Assembly (NCBI RefSeq): GCF_035582795.1
Contig: NC_134366.1
Coordinates: 94,545,756 to 94,609,755 of the forward strand
From: Mycteria americana
Taxonomy: Eukaryota; Chordata; Aves; Ciconiiformes; Ciconiidae
Direction of reading: 5' to 3'
Length of the DNA: 64,000 nt
Part shown: one piece after another, positions 52,001 to 64,000 of the stretch
Layout of the letters: each line of letters begins with the position of its first letter
Numbering within the stretch: the stretch's first letter is position 1
Notes under the pieces: model-generated
The model's input: the letters and a program-made list of their open reading frames with translations, nothing else
The model's database searches: none
What the model was told of the DNA's origin: nothing
Program-made: the position numbers and the translations under genes

Positions 52001-55000
52001 CGAAAGGAGGTCATAAAGCATGTCTAGTTGTCTGGTTATGGCAAATACGAAATGATCTTACCTCTTGGGCAAGAAGGAGTTACTTGGTTCTTCATCTGAG
52101 TTGCCTGTCATACCCTTGCTATATGTGTGTATCTGGGAAGTCCTTTCTCATGAACTTCCTTACTGCAGAGGATGTGGAGAACAGGCAGACTAATGTAGCT
52201 GTGGAATAAGCAGCTGTGTTCACTTGAATAGTTAGAAGTTAAATTTTCAACCTGTTTCTCTGTAAATAAATCAGGAAAGGGGTCTAATCCTGCAGATCCT
52301 TGAGCATGACTAACTATACTCACCTGAGTATCATATTACAACTAACAAAGTTATTCATATGAGTTATTTGCAAGTCAGAGGGCTTAGAGATTTGAGTTGA
52401 ATCCTGGATTTAATTCTGAAGTGTCAGCCTTGAAGACTGGGATTCAAATGAGGTTGAAGTTAATTATAAAAAATGAATCCTTATATGAAAGTATAAAAGC
52501 AATTTTAGCATATGAATTTCCAAATGTAAATGGTGTAATATCCAAATCCTATGACTTTTTACATCATCTTCCATTTTTTTCTACTGCTGGAACTTATTTT
52601 CCTGTATGAAAAGGAAGTAGGCCATTGTATTGACATAATTTGAAATACAGGAAATAACTTGTTTGTAAATATTTTATACTGATAACGCATGTTATATACC
52701 TTTAAGTATGTAGTATGTTGTTTGGCTTTCAGAGGGGTTTTGTCTAGTTTTTCACATATTTCATACTCACAATCGGTCTCAAGATTAAGACACCTGTATC
52801 TGTTAGGCTTGCAGAGAATTTGGAACTATTCTTTATGTATTTTAAAAGACTGTAAAAAGCCAGTAGAATGTGAAAGGCTGGTCTGCTGCTGAAAAAAAAC
52901 TAAACCGAGAAATTAAATCAATGCCTCAACAGAGTTTTGAGAATGAACATTTGTTTTTTCTCTCTTGGTAAAAAGTACTTCCGTTTTGGTGTCTTTCAAG
53001 GTTGTTTTTTTTTTTTTTAAGTAGTTTTGGTTTTTTTTTCCCAGTGGCTAGAAAGAAATACCTGAAAGTTAGAGAGAACTATCTGAAAGCAAATGATTAG
53101 TTAACCATCCAGATTAATAAATACCTGTGTCTCAGGAGAAAGTTAGATAGTGTACAATTGATTTAGAGAAAGTGCTGTGATGTCTAGGCTCAGCTAATGT
53201 TTTGAAGATTACTTGTCACTGAGCAACAAGGTTAGTTTTCCTATCTTATGTTATAGTAAAATAAAATTAAACTCTGCACAGTCTTGTGCTCTATATTGTG
53301 AGGTTCCAAATAGAATTGTGCAAATTTCTCTTTCCCAAAAGCAAAGTACTACTTCTCTTTTCCAAAAATGGTCAAGGTGAAATGTTTTGGCCTTATTGAA
53401 ATACTCTCCCCCCCTCCCCTGCCTTGGCTTTCAAGGTAATATCTTGCTCCTGACTAATCAGTGTTTCGCAACAAGAAAATATTTCAGTGGAATATTTTAA
53501 AGTCAGTCTAATAATGAGTAAAGCTAAGATTTTGATGTTATCTAATCACTTTGCAAAAGCAATTCTAGACCACTTGGATGACCCAATTCCGATATGATAA
53601 GGAAGTGTAATATATACACAGTGAAGATTATAAATATTACCAACGTACTGATATAAAAGAAGTTACGATTGTTTATTCAACATGAAGATGAAATTGTTTT
53701 CAAGGATCTTGCTTATTAAATGCATTTCAAAATTTGATGCATTTAGTGAAAACTGCAAGGTTATTTTATCCCTGGTAGCATAGTAGTGTTGTGGAAGAGT
53801 GAGCAAAATCCCTTTTGTTCTCCTGCATCTGCTGTCTGATTTTTCTCTGAGTTCTGAATGTTTGCATTCTGTCTTCACTTTCTCCTTTACAAGCTCATTG
53901 ACTTTTATTAGTTATCACTGCAAGCCAAACAAAATGAAAGGAGTTGCACAGCTGCAGTGATATGAGTCTGAACTGCATCATCATCCTTACTTGCAGTAAT
54001 ATGCAAACAGGAAAAAATGGGCTTGATTATAGGTCTCGGGAACTTTGCCAGAACCAATATACAAGTGATTTCCTCAAAACTGAACCATTTTGCACTAGGA
54101 ATCTTAAAAACAAAACCTGAAAAAAATCAAGAAAAAATAGTATCTTTTTTCACAGATCCTTGAACATTCCTTCTCCTCTGAAGTCAATGAGAAGTATAGG
54201 CTCCGACTGCCTTTTAAAAATTGGACCAATGTGCAGAAAGCTTCATTGATATTTAAGTTATCTTACTGTAACAGAAGTGTATCTTAATGCACTTCAGTTG
54301 AGCTTGTGTAATTGTGGCAGAAATAGCTGTGCCTGAAAATTGATATCAGGTATCACAATAAAACCATTTATTTTTGTGTACAGAGAAGTATATAATTTAA
54401 GCTTCCAGAATGAGCCCTTTTGTCTCTTCAGTTAAGTAATTCCACAGTATTACATCAGGCATAAAGACTGGAGTGAAGGGACATCTGTCCAGCAGGGTTG
54501 TACCTATTCAGCTGCTGCTTGTAATTCCTATTTAGTGCTGGCCACTACTAACATTTTCTTTTGGAAAAAGAAGCCTGCCCATCTGAGCTTCTTCAGTGTG
54601 TTTGTTTAGTAAATAATTTTTCTGGGGTTCCTACTTCATAGGTTCACAAAAACTATGCCTGAAGATTTCAAGCTGATTTGCCCTGAGATTTTTAGCAGTG
54701 GTGCAGGTTGACTTAAGCAGCACAGATCAAGGTAGTGTTGTAAACAGGTGGCAGTTGTATGTCTTTTGAGAATGGAATTACTTGTAAGAGCTGAAAAGAC
54801 AGTGTGTGCTTTCACACGTGCAACGTGTCTGTACTGACTTGCGTACCAGTCTCATTACTCCAACAGAGTCATGAAATCACAGTGTAGGTTAAGCTTTGCA
54901 AATAGCTGATAGACACATGAAACAGCAAGTATATTAAAGGAAGTCATGGGACTGCCATTAAGTACAGTTACCTTCAGCTTGTATAGGCGGGAAGGGCCGT

Positions 55001-56000
55001 ATAGTCTGTGTAGACACAAAAGGATGCCAGGTACTTTTAGTGCAGAGCCATCCTAGGTTGATGGTAACGAAAGACTATTTAGCAGTAGAACAGCTGAAGG
55101 GATATGCTGTTCAGAAACATACACCATATTTTGCCTTCATTGCAAAAAAGTTTTAAAGTTTTATAAACAGTTTTTACTGTCAGAAAGACATTGTGAAGTC
55201 TTTAGAACATAAAATTCATATTTCCAACATTTCCTGGGGTGTTGTGTCTGTAGGGTATTAAAAAATACTTAGTCTTAAAAGTATTTCAATTGTATTTGTA
55301 AATTTAAGAATTTTCTTCCTTAGCTATGGGTTTTCTTGTACTGCAAAATTATAAATATTCGAACTGCTTTTGTTGGGCTATGACAGCATAACACACCTTT
55401 AAGGACAGTAAAATAATACATTAATAATGCACTGGTTAAATGTCTACCAATAAGCCTCTTTTCCAGTCTTATGCTCATTAAAACAAATGTACTTGTTTTA
55501 ATCTGATAAAACTAAAAATCAGGAAAACAATTTTATGGGCATACACATGAAGTTATTACGTGAACCATGGTAACACTACCAGGAACAGGCATCAGGAAGC
55601 AAAATAATTGAATTCAGTGCCTGTGACTTCCTTCTTTCAACACCATTTCAATAGATTTCGGACAAAGAAGAACTGTAATACAGTTTTTGAACATATATTT
55701 TGCATTTTTGCCTTAGACTCCCCAGAACACTACTAAGGATCAAATCTGACATGATCATTTATTAAATTTTTTGTAAAGAAAAGAATCTGTAACAATTTAT
55801 TATTTGCTTTTTGGTCTTTAATTCCCAAGGTAATGAAATTAATATTTTGTTTCTTTAGTACTTAAAAAATTAAACAACAACTTGAGCAGCTGTTTATTCT
55901 TTCCCCCTCTCCCTTCTGTTACTGACAGTTTTTGAAACTAAAGAGGAGGATTGAAGGAACAATATCTGCCATCCAAATCTTTTCAGTATTTTGTTATGGG
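49035..56000. other. Intron sequence without a recognised gene
   Basis: AT-rich sequence with no recognised exon. It includes an (AAAT)n run at 49483-49500, and a T-rich tract at about 53006-53044 ending in a TTTCCCAG acceptor-like motif. A short stretch about CTCTGAAGTCAATGAGAAGT (near 54177) recalls a motif of ancient amniote repeats but is too short to assign. Confidence 0.6.
49483..49500. repeat. (AAAT)n microsatellite
   Basis: A run of about four AAAT units. Short simple repeat. Confidence 0.9.
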
Positions 56001-58977
56001 TTATTTTGGTTTTGTATGTATTTATACTTCATCTGCCTAGTATCAGTTTCAGTGAAACAAGCAAATATAGTAATAAACAGAAGAGGCATTTTGAAATAAC
56101 ATCTAAATATTTTATCTTTGCTCTTAGTAAAATGTGAGAATTCAAATTATATTTTCCTGATTTGATTGTCATTTTCTTCTGTTCTTGCCTGATGTGCTTG
56201 TGTATCCTCCAAGTAAACCTGTTGACAGTTTTTAAAAATGCTTTCCTCCTACCTGCAGATTTTAATGGGGTGAAAGCTTTCGGTTCCTAAAATCAATCCT
56301 CATTTGTTTGTTTTGTTAGAATAAGAAATTATTGTACTGTAGGAAAAAGGTTGTTGTATTCACTTGCTTGGAGAGTAGGGTAAATTTATTCCTACATGGG
56401 TATATAAATAAAAATGGAAGTTTACACAGATAATGTGCTTTTGTCTCAAGAGGAGAAAAAATATTGCTTTTTTCTTTTTAATTTGGAATTTTACTCTTTG
56501 TTTCAATTCTTTGAGTAAGTTGTCGTTGATGCTTCAATTCCTGCATGAATAGCTGGTACGGTCCTCAGCTCTGCTAGCTAAATCCATTATCTCTGGCTGT
56601 TGCTGATACACTCTGTATGACAGTAAATGGTTTAACACTGAGAACAGCACATACTTGACTGCCTCTTACAAGCTACCTGGGAAGAGGAAGCAAGACAGTG
56701 CACACATGCTGCTGACTTGATGTTACACTAAGCATTGCGTTTCCTCTTTTTGCAACATAATGTACAGCACCGTATCTTCTTTGGCTGAGCTGTAAGGAAC
56801 AGCCATTATATGACTGGGGAGATCAATACGCAGATGGCTCTCTGGAGGATAAGGAGCAGTGAAATGTTTTGAGGCTTGAACTGCTTAGTATTATTAAGGG
56901 TTAAAATATGCCTTTGGATCACTCAGGGATCTGTGTGGTTTGTTTCGAAGTTCACACATACTAGTTTTGTGCATACACTGAAACTAGTATATTTTCTGTC
57001 ATGATTCACATATGGAAACAGCTGATTTCATCTTTTGTTGCAAGAAATGCTTTTATATCACTGTTATACTACATCAAGCAGAATGCTGTAGAAAGAATGT
57101 AAAAATTGGAACTCTACAGTATTTCTTTAAACTTAATTGGAAAAGTGACAGTGTTTTCAATGGCACTGATAGGTTATATAATAGCTCGTAAAGAGAAACT
57201 TCTGCTTCTGACTCCTGCAAGGCTGTTCAGTGAAGGAAAGGGAAGCAAGACGGCCTGTTGCCTTCTGTCACCGTAGTGGTACCTACAGAAACAAGACTGT
57301 AAGGATTTCTTTTTCTGTATTGTGAGGGAGAGAGTCAGCTTCCCACAGACAGGATTTTCAGTATCAAGCATGTGACTATCCTACATAGGTCAACAAAAAT
57401 CCTTATTTTGGATTGCTTTTATTTAATCTTTCGGATTTTGAATTTAGGAATTTGCATTTTGATGCTTCCACATAAACATAGGCCTGTCTTTTTTGGAAAA
57501 TGAGATTTTCTTGCAACTACCAGAGAACAAAGAAGGCTGAGCTTTCAGGAAATGTGACACAAAATGACTGAAGACTTATATTTTTACCTAGCTTTTGTCG
57601 TAGGTAGGGATAAAGTATGTGAAAAATTTGCTGCGTCCCTTTAGGAACAGTAACAGTAGTATTTCTTAATATTCTTGAGAATTCTTCAGAATGAATTCTG
57701 ATTTACAGGGGAAATAACTCTTCAGGGTTAATCACAGAATCCTAAACTAAGAAATAGTCTATAATGCTGTCTGAACTTAGGTAATTTTTCTACAATATTA
57801 GCACTCCTAGAATAACTGTCTGCATTTATGATGATTTGTATACCAAATAAGCAGGTACTGTATATTCGGTCTGTTAATGTGTGTGTTTAACTTTATTAAA
57901 ATTATTTCTTTGCAGTAGAGGTTGAGTATTATTGAGGTATAAGTAAACCACTTTTGGGTTCATTTAAGAGCCACAATACAGATAGATTGCACGAATGTAC
58001 ATACAGTAAAAAGTTTGATTTCTCTAGATTAAACACAAAGGAAAAAATTAGTATTTATTTCAGTTAACAATATGAGTAGTAAATGACAAAACGTTATAAA
58101 ATCTTTGTCAGAAATAACATTTATTTTTTCCTCTTTGTAAAATAATTTCACAATAAAATAATTAAGCTCAGAATGAGAAATAATTCCTAGTTTAGTTTCA
58201 AATAAGTCTAACCAAACCCTTATATCTGTTAAAGAATTAAGCATTTCTATGGATACTACATATTTTTTGAATTCCACTTATTTTGATGGAAAAATAAAAT
58301 AAGGCAAAATTACTGTGATTGCTTGTGGAAGTTTTCTCAGAATGTTCTGGGAAAGAAAAACAGCCACTGGAGCCACTGGTATTTTAAGTTGTTTTCAAGT
58401 CTCTCTCTTACTTTCTAGTGCTTTTAATAAACATGATCTTCAGTGTAGCAGACGAAAGAATACTTCCCCCCCTCCCATTTTTAACATTGACCTAAATCTT
58501 TGTATCATCAGAACACTGGAAGTGGCACCACTGCTTAAAAAAGGCAGTAAATAGCACTCCTTATGCCAGGTAGTCAAATTGATATCCCAGTCTTGTAAAT
58601 TCTTCAAGTGCAGAATCCATGATGCAGAGTGTTGCACCCAGAAGCAGGGAGCAATAGTGTGTACATGAAAGATGGTTTTGACTTTTGGGGAGCATAAGAA
58701 TGAGGCATTATTGCTTCCACTCCCTTTATTATAGAGTCTATTAATTGTAGTAGTATTCCTTTTTTGGGGGGGGGCAAGTTGTATGTGTATGTGTTGGGGT
58801 TTTTTTTGGTTTATAAACTTAATATTGGCCTACCAAATTCACGTTTGGGTGTGTAAATAAATGATCTAATATCCAATAGTGGTGGGACATCTTGAAACTA
58901 GCCATATTAAGCATCTAGTGATCACTAAAAGTCAATAATTCATAACTGAATGTTTTGGGGAATCCAGTCTTTTTTAA

Positions 58978-58992
58978 TAGTAGTAGTAGTAG
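58978..58992. repeat. (TAG)5 microsatellite
   Basis: Five TAG units in a row. Short simple repeat, probably variable in length. Confidence 0.9.
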
Positions 58993-60429
58993 GAGTATGT
59001 GGGAATAGGGAGGATTGGCCTCAAACTCTTAAGTGACTCAGAACATTTTTACAATCTTCAGGGAGTTATTTAAAACAAAATGTAAAGGCAATCTCTCAAA
59101 TGTTGTTCCTGCTGAATTACTTTTTTTTTTCTTTCCGTTAGTGGTTTAAAAAGTTCAAAAGATACTTCTGGTCTTTGCATTTCACAGCTTATGAGTCTCT
59201 ATAAGATTTTAAGTTGGTGTTCTTGTAATGCCCCAAATTCCCTTTAAACTTATATTTACAAAGGTGTTCTTTTTCATTCAGTCTGTTCCACTTTGTTTCG
59301 AGTTACAATTGCAAGAGAAGTCTTTTAAGTCCCTGTTAGAAATAAATTAAACCATCACTCAATAGCAAACATTCATTGCCCCTACTAGAAAATTTGATTT
59401 AGAGTGTAATTTGCAATTGAACTAATATTTAACTTGCTGTCAAAGCTGAATTTAAATAACAGTCTTATTAGAAATGCTGACAGGCCAGCACAGGTACAGT
59501 TTTTAATCTACTTTTCTGGATGCTGCTGTGCTTGTGCAGAAATCTCAAAACCTGAATACAGTGGCACAAATGGCAGAATTTTACCTGGGCAGAAAATGAA
59601 AATAGCATGACACCTGTTCAGGGTAGGCTAGAAAATAATTAAGCAAGGTGAAAATGGGTACCGATAGTTTTTGCCAGTGCCACTAATTTGCTTTGGTTTT
59701 GTTTTATGGGGAAATGATAGACCTGTCCAACTTTAAGAAGCACAATGAAGAATGGGAGACGTTTTGAGTGTCACTAAAATGAAAGTATTTGAATTCTTGT
59801 TAAAATCAAATTCATCTTGATTCAGCTTAAAAACAATTTGTGTTGTGTTAGGTGGTGTTTTAGCTCAGTGACCCAAGCACCTGGAAGGGTGGTGCTTGGT
59901 GCTAGTAGTAGGTAGTATAGGATTCTTGCTGAGGTAAGGGAGTGTCCAAGTGGTACTGAATACTCCAGTTATTTTTAAACATATTGCAACTCTGTGCTAG
60001 TAAATGAATAAAAGATCTGTCACCAGAAATACACTCTGTGGTGCAGTACTCCTTAACTACTAAAATAGTCCTCTAAAGGGGCATACACAAATAACTTTGA
60101 GAGACCCTAGTGCAGCATTAAGTTACACTGAAAGCTGAGTGGATACCTATTTTGACCTGAACGGATACCTGTTAAAATGTGTGAAAACGTCAAGGAGCCT
60201 TGACAATGCAGTAGAATAGTTCAGGATTTGATCCATTATGTCATCACAGTCAGTAAGAGTAAAACTTACATTGAGACATAAAGACTTCCTTTGCTTAAGG
60301 AAGTCACTACAAAAATAACTGAATACAAAATTTCTGACAGAGGGAGGAGGAACAAATTTGTGAAAATGAGGGTGGAAAATGTAGTCTTTCTTATGGTAAA
60401 AAATGTCGTAATAAGTTTTTGTGGTGCAG

Positions 60430-60466
60430 GGTGGTGGGGTTTTTTTTGTGTGTTTTTTTTTTTTTT
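60430..60466. repeat. G/T low-complexity tract
   Basis: GGTGGGG followed by T runs separated by GTGTG. Simple sequence. Confidence 0.88.
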
Positions 60467-61423
60467 ATCTTTCCTTCTGAGCACTAGGAAAATGCATCAA
60501 GTTCTATAGGACTCTGTCTTAAGTACCTTTAAGCACCAAAACCATGTCTGGTAAAAATGCTGGGTGTGTAAGAATGAACAATTTAATACCGTGATTTTGC
60601 CACATGCTATTTCTGATGATAGGATAAGGAATAAAGTGAAAACTACTTCCAGCTGAAGTCTATAGCCATGTCATAGTTAGGACTATTGATTATAGAGAGT
60701 ATTTTCCGTGTAATACAACTCGCATTATACAAGCAAGTTGATATTTTTATCTGATGGATGATTCAATTTGCAGTTTTGGTTTCCCCAGCCACAGTCAGCT
60801 CTGCAGGTAACTGGGGCTCAGAGGATGTGAAATACTCACTATCACCTCATTCTTAATTAATGCGTTGATCCTGTGTGTACTAACCCCTGTAGAGTAAACA
60901 CTAAAAGTTCACAACAGATGTTTAATACAGTTTTCCACTTAATTCATTCCTGTCTGAAAATCCATGTCATACTGAATTTCAAATAAAAAGTACTTTATAT
61001 AAGCTGGATCTTCACTGTATAGTCTACTTACCATATGGGCAGGCTTCACATTTTTCAGATGCTCTTATTCATGAGAATCTTTTTCAAATGGCCATATTAA
61101 CTCATGGAAACAGCCACTTGCAAATCCAAAGCCAAATCAGTGTCTTCCAACAACTGTAGTTGTTCCCTGTTACTGTAACTCATGAAAAAAATAGTTCTTT
61201 ACTCTGGCAGTAAAGACCTATGTGTTTTCACCTAGGGGCATTGTCTGCTTTTTTTGCTTTCATACCCCCTCTTTAGTAAACATATTTTGGAGCATGCAGT
61301 TCTCCATAATACAGTCAGCTTCGTGTTACCTGAGATGCAATGGGACTATCCTGTGTCAGGGTACCCTTGGAAATGCAGCTGTCCCCTGGAACCCCTGTAG
61401 AAATACACACCAGGGAACTTAAG

Positions 61424-61437
61424 CACACACACACACA
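61424..61437. repeat. (CA)7 microsatellite
   Basis: Seven CA units. Short simple repeat. Confidence 0.9.
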
Positions 61438-64000
61438 TCCTGGTGACTGCACAGGAGTAGGATAGCCCATGTATAGCATGGTCTATGTTGAACAAGGCAG
61501 CATAAATGGGTTAGCTAATTCTCAGGTGACCCCTATGTAACTTCTGTGTGTTAAGCTCTACAGTGCTCTTCTGGGAACCAGAAAAGTTTATTTGCTCACA
61601 CATGGCTTTTCAACTTAATTGGTCCCCTGTACATGCAACAAGACTATTTTGATAAATCTCCATGGACGTGAACTTTGGGTTCATGGTTCAAATACCTAAC
61701 TTGTTAATTAAAGCTCAGCTTGGGTATAGGCCATCTTGTTGGCTCTGTTTCAGTGTTGACCATACTGGAGCAGAGCTAGGCTTTGTAGAGGGGCCCTCAA
61801 GAAGGTTGACACCTTGTTCCTGGTTCTCAGCTATCTCTGTTAAGAGCTTAGTGCTGTGTACTGATGGACACAGCTAAACCTGCCTATAGAAAACCGAGAT
61901 TAGTCAGTAGGATGCTTACTTTCTTTGCAGTTTTAACAATTAAGCATGTTCATATCTGCAAAAAGAATACAGCTGCAAATCTCACCTGTGTGTCTAGTTG
62001 TTCACTATGTATTGCTGGGAAGCAGAGGAAGATTTGCGTGTCTGTAACTTTTAGATACAAAGCTCAGGCAGTGCTTAAGGAGTTTTTGAAAGACTGTGGA
62101 AGACAGTGCTAATAAGGAAATGTCATGTTGAAATGCAGTTTTCATTACATAGCTCATAGATTTTTAAATGCTTGTAACTTCCTCAAGTGCTTTTCAGGGG
62201 GCTGAAATTATTCCAGGCTCTGTTTCAACTTGAGGTCATTAATTTCTAAGCTTTTTTTTAAAAAAAAAAACAAACAACAAACACAACAAAAAAACCTCAC
62301 CAAACCTCTTTATTTCAAATTACAGAAGAGATGCTTTTTTTTTAACTACAGCACTAAAAAAATAAAGCTTTTGTTTAAACCTTCCTTGTTTCATAGACTG
62401 TTTAGACCTTTGAACAGTAATCATCACATAAAGAAAACTGGTGCAATAACTCTGGGATTTTCCTTGTAAAACACTGTATTTTATGACATATTAACTCTGT
62501 AACTATTACATTGATTTGTATGTAAAGGAAAGATTGCTGAAATAGTTTCTGTGAAAAGCAGGCGAACCTAAAATACCAGTACAAAATTGAACTATGAGTT
62601 GTGGTGCCATAAAGTTTGACATGTTTCATTCACAAGTACTTTGTTGTAAAAGAAGTTAAGCTCAAGTAGTTAGACTTGTAATAGATACAAATTTAATTTA
62701 CTCATTGATACTCAGTTTTCTAGAAACGCATGGTAGAAAGGCAAAACTTATGATTATTAGTAAAATTAAATTCATTGAATATTTACAAAGTTGTTTCTTC
62801 TAGATTGTTGAAAGTTTGCTATATAAAATTGTCCCATCATCATTGTATAGTATTCTACATATTAGAAGGTTTTCTGAATTAAATAAAGTCATCTCAGCAC
62901 TTACTTCTTTCAGGGATTTAAAACACAACCCATAGACTCTCACATTTTTGGTTAAATCTAGAAGAGTTGGGCTCTTTCCCTTACTCAGGTTTATTTCATT
63001 TTAAACAATATTTCATTACTTTTTTATGGCTAGGATAATGCTATATGGATAGTACCTCTATTTTTGCTAAAGTCAGAATAAAGCAAAAACACAACAAAGA
63101 AATTGTACCTTAGATTGCTTCCTTAGAGATCATTAGCAGCGAGGTGAAAGTTAAATGAGGTCCTTAAGTGTAATGCTTGATAATTACAAATACTGTGGTG
63201 GATGGCATCATGTATATGATGGGAGGGATTGTGTAGGCTGAAAACAGTGTAAGCGTCAGCACATTATTTTCTTTATATAGAGTAAGCTGGGCATTTCAGT
63301 CATTACTTCAGTGCAGATTTCTAGTAAAAATGTGTAGGTTTGGAAGCAGTCTTTGGAGAAGGGGAACAGTGCTGGCTATCAGACAGGTAACTTGAATGCC
63401 AGATTTCAGAGTATACAAGTAATTGAATTTGGTTTGCAAAGACAATAGATAGCACTGACCAAATTTAAGTATGCTTTAACCATGTATCTTGTCATTAATA
63501 TGAGATATAATGCAAGTATTTTTTTCAGGAGGCCATGAGCACACAGGGCAGATAATTAGGATTGCAGCCAGGGGTTGTGGCAGTGCTCTCACCACGATTT
63601 AATCAAAGGTAATACACAGTTACAAAGGGCTTCTCCCCACTTCTGTGCACTGCTGTGGGAGTGGCTGAAGCTGGAATTTTTCAGCCTAACTACTAATGAG
63701 ACTGGTGAATGAAATCACAGTTTTGATTTCAGCCTTAACAGCTTAGGCATCTGTGGGGAAAAGTAATTTTAGGCATATAACTCTTAAATTTAAGCTGATT
63801 AAGTACCCTGCTCTACTCCCTAATCTCTCATCCCTTTCAACATATAGGCCATCGCTTTTAACTTCTACCTCACCCACAACATTTTAAGTCATTTTAGAAG
63901 CTGATAATACTCGAAACATTGTCCTTTTTCTCTTTTGTGCCTCTTTTTTGCAGTGTGTATACACAACAGTGTATTATGTGCACAGCAAAAACTAGTTCGT

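Larger units (their letters stand above)
56001..64000. other. Intron sequence without a recognised gene
   Basis: AT-rich, unique-looking sequence to the window edge, with no recognised exon or mobile element. Simple sequence includes G/T runs at about 58766-58812, (TAG)5 at 58978-58992, a T tract at about 60439-60466, (CA)7 at 61424-61437 and an A-rich tract at about 62260-62295. Confidence 0.6.

Noticed and set aside
54170..54200. CTCTGAAGTCAATGAGAAGT, similar to a motif of ancient amniote repeats.
   Set aside because: Too short to assign; flanking sequence gives no supporting match.
61662..61740. A GGTTCAAATAC stretch like the T-arm of a tRNA or tRNA-derived SINE.
   Set aside because: No matching acceptor stem, A box or anticodon arm at proper spacing; isolated motif only.

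Overview
The window looks like a stretch of nuclear chromosome from a neoavian bird (any bird other than fowl, ducks and ratites). It is AT-rich, has no dense genes, and carries CR1 LINE fragments of several ages with typical bird 3' ends. It also has long terminal repeats (LTRs) of endogenous retroviruses whose ends (TGTGGTGGGTTGACC...) I recognise from neoavian genomes. Family assignments were made by eye and memory; no search was run.

The only coding sequence I can support is one exon at 32945-33078 on the + strand. It encodes the N-terminal segment of delta-catenin (CTNND2), the neuronal armadillo-repeat protein. The exon has a good acceptor, branch site and donor, and its protein closely matches the known vertebrate N-terminus. 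Everything else is best read as intron: about 32.9 kb of the upstream intron (the exon for the first dozen or so residues would lie to the left, outside) and about 30.9 kb of the downstream intron (the coiled-coil exon would lie to the right, outside). The many short open frames elsewhere look like chance frames or readings through repeats.

Layout: 1-246, 3' part of an LTR in + orientation. 247-9002, mostly unique intron, with a 19-bp tandem duplication, a 17-C tract that forms a cryptic acceptor, and a possible ancient LINE. 9003-11020, a mosaic of two ancient amniote repeats and a CR1 that still carries reverse-transcriptase C-terminal sequence. 11021-17700, unique intron with low-complexity T/G tracts, one small GC-rich patch and an AT-rich inverted repeat. 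17700-19075, ancient CR1 pieces around an imperfect 76-bp tandem repeat. 20000-20504 and 27161-27934, solo-type LTRs in minus orientation; the second is the most GC-rich part of the window. 25271-25695 and 28450-28832, CR1 3' ends. 29995-30235, a probable LTR fragment. 32945-33078, the CTNND2 exon. 37872-37975, an ancient CR1 end on the minus strand. 41752-42537, a probable degenerate minus-strand LTR with TATA-like, poly(A) and primer-site-like signals. 47250-49035, the longest CR1, carrying a decayed reverse-transcriptase region. 49036-64000, unique AT-rich intron.

I found no previously undescribed gene system. The points most worth a second look are the exon's possible internal start codon, the GC-rich LTR that could act as an antisense or alternative promoter inside CTNND2, the degenerate LTR at 41.7-42.5 kb, and a few unexplained GC-richer or structured intron segments.
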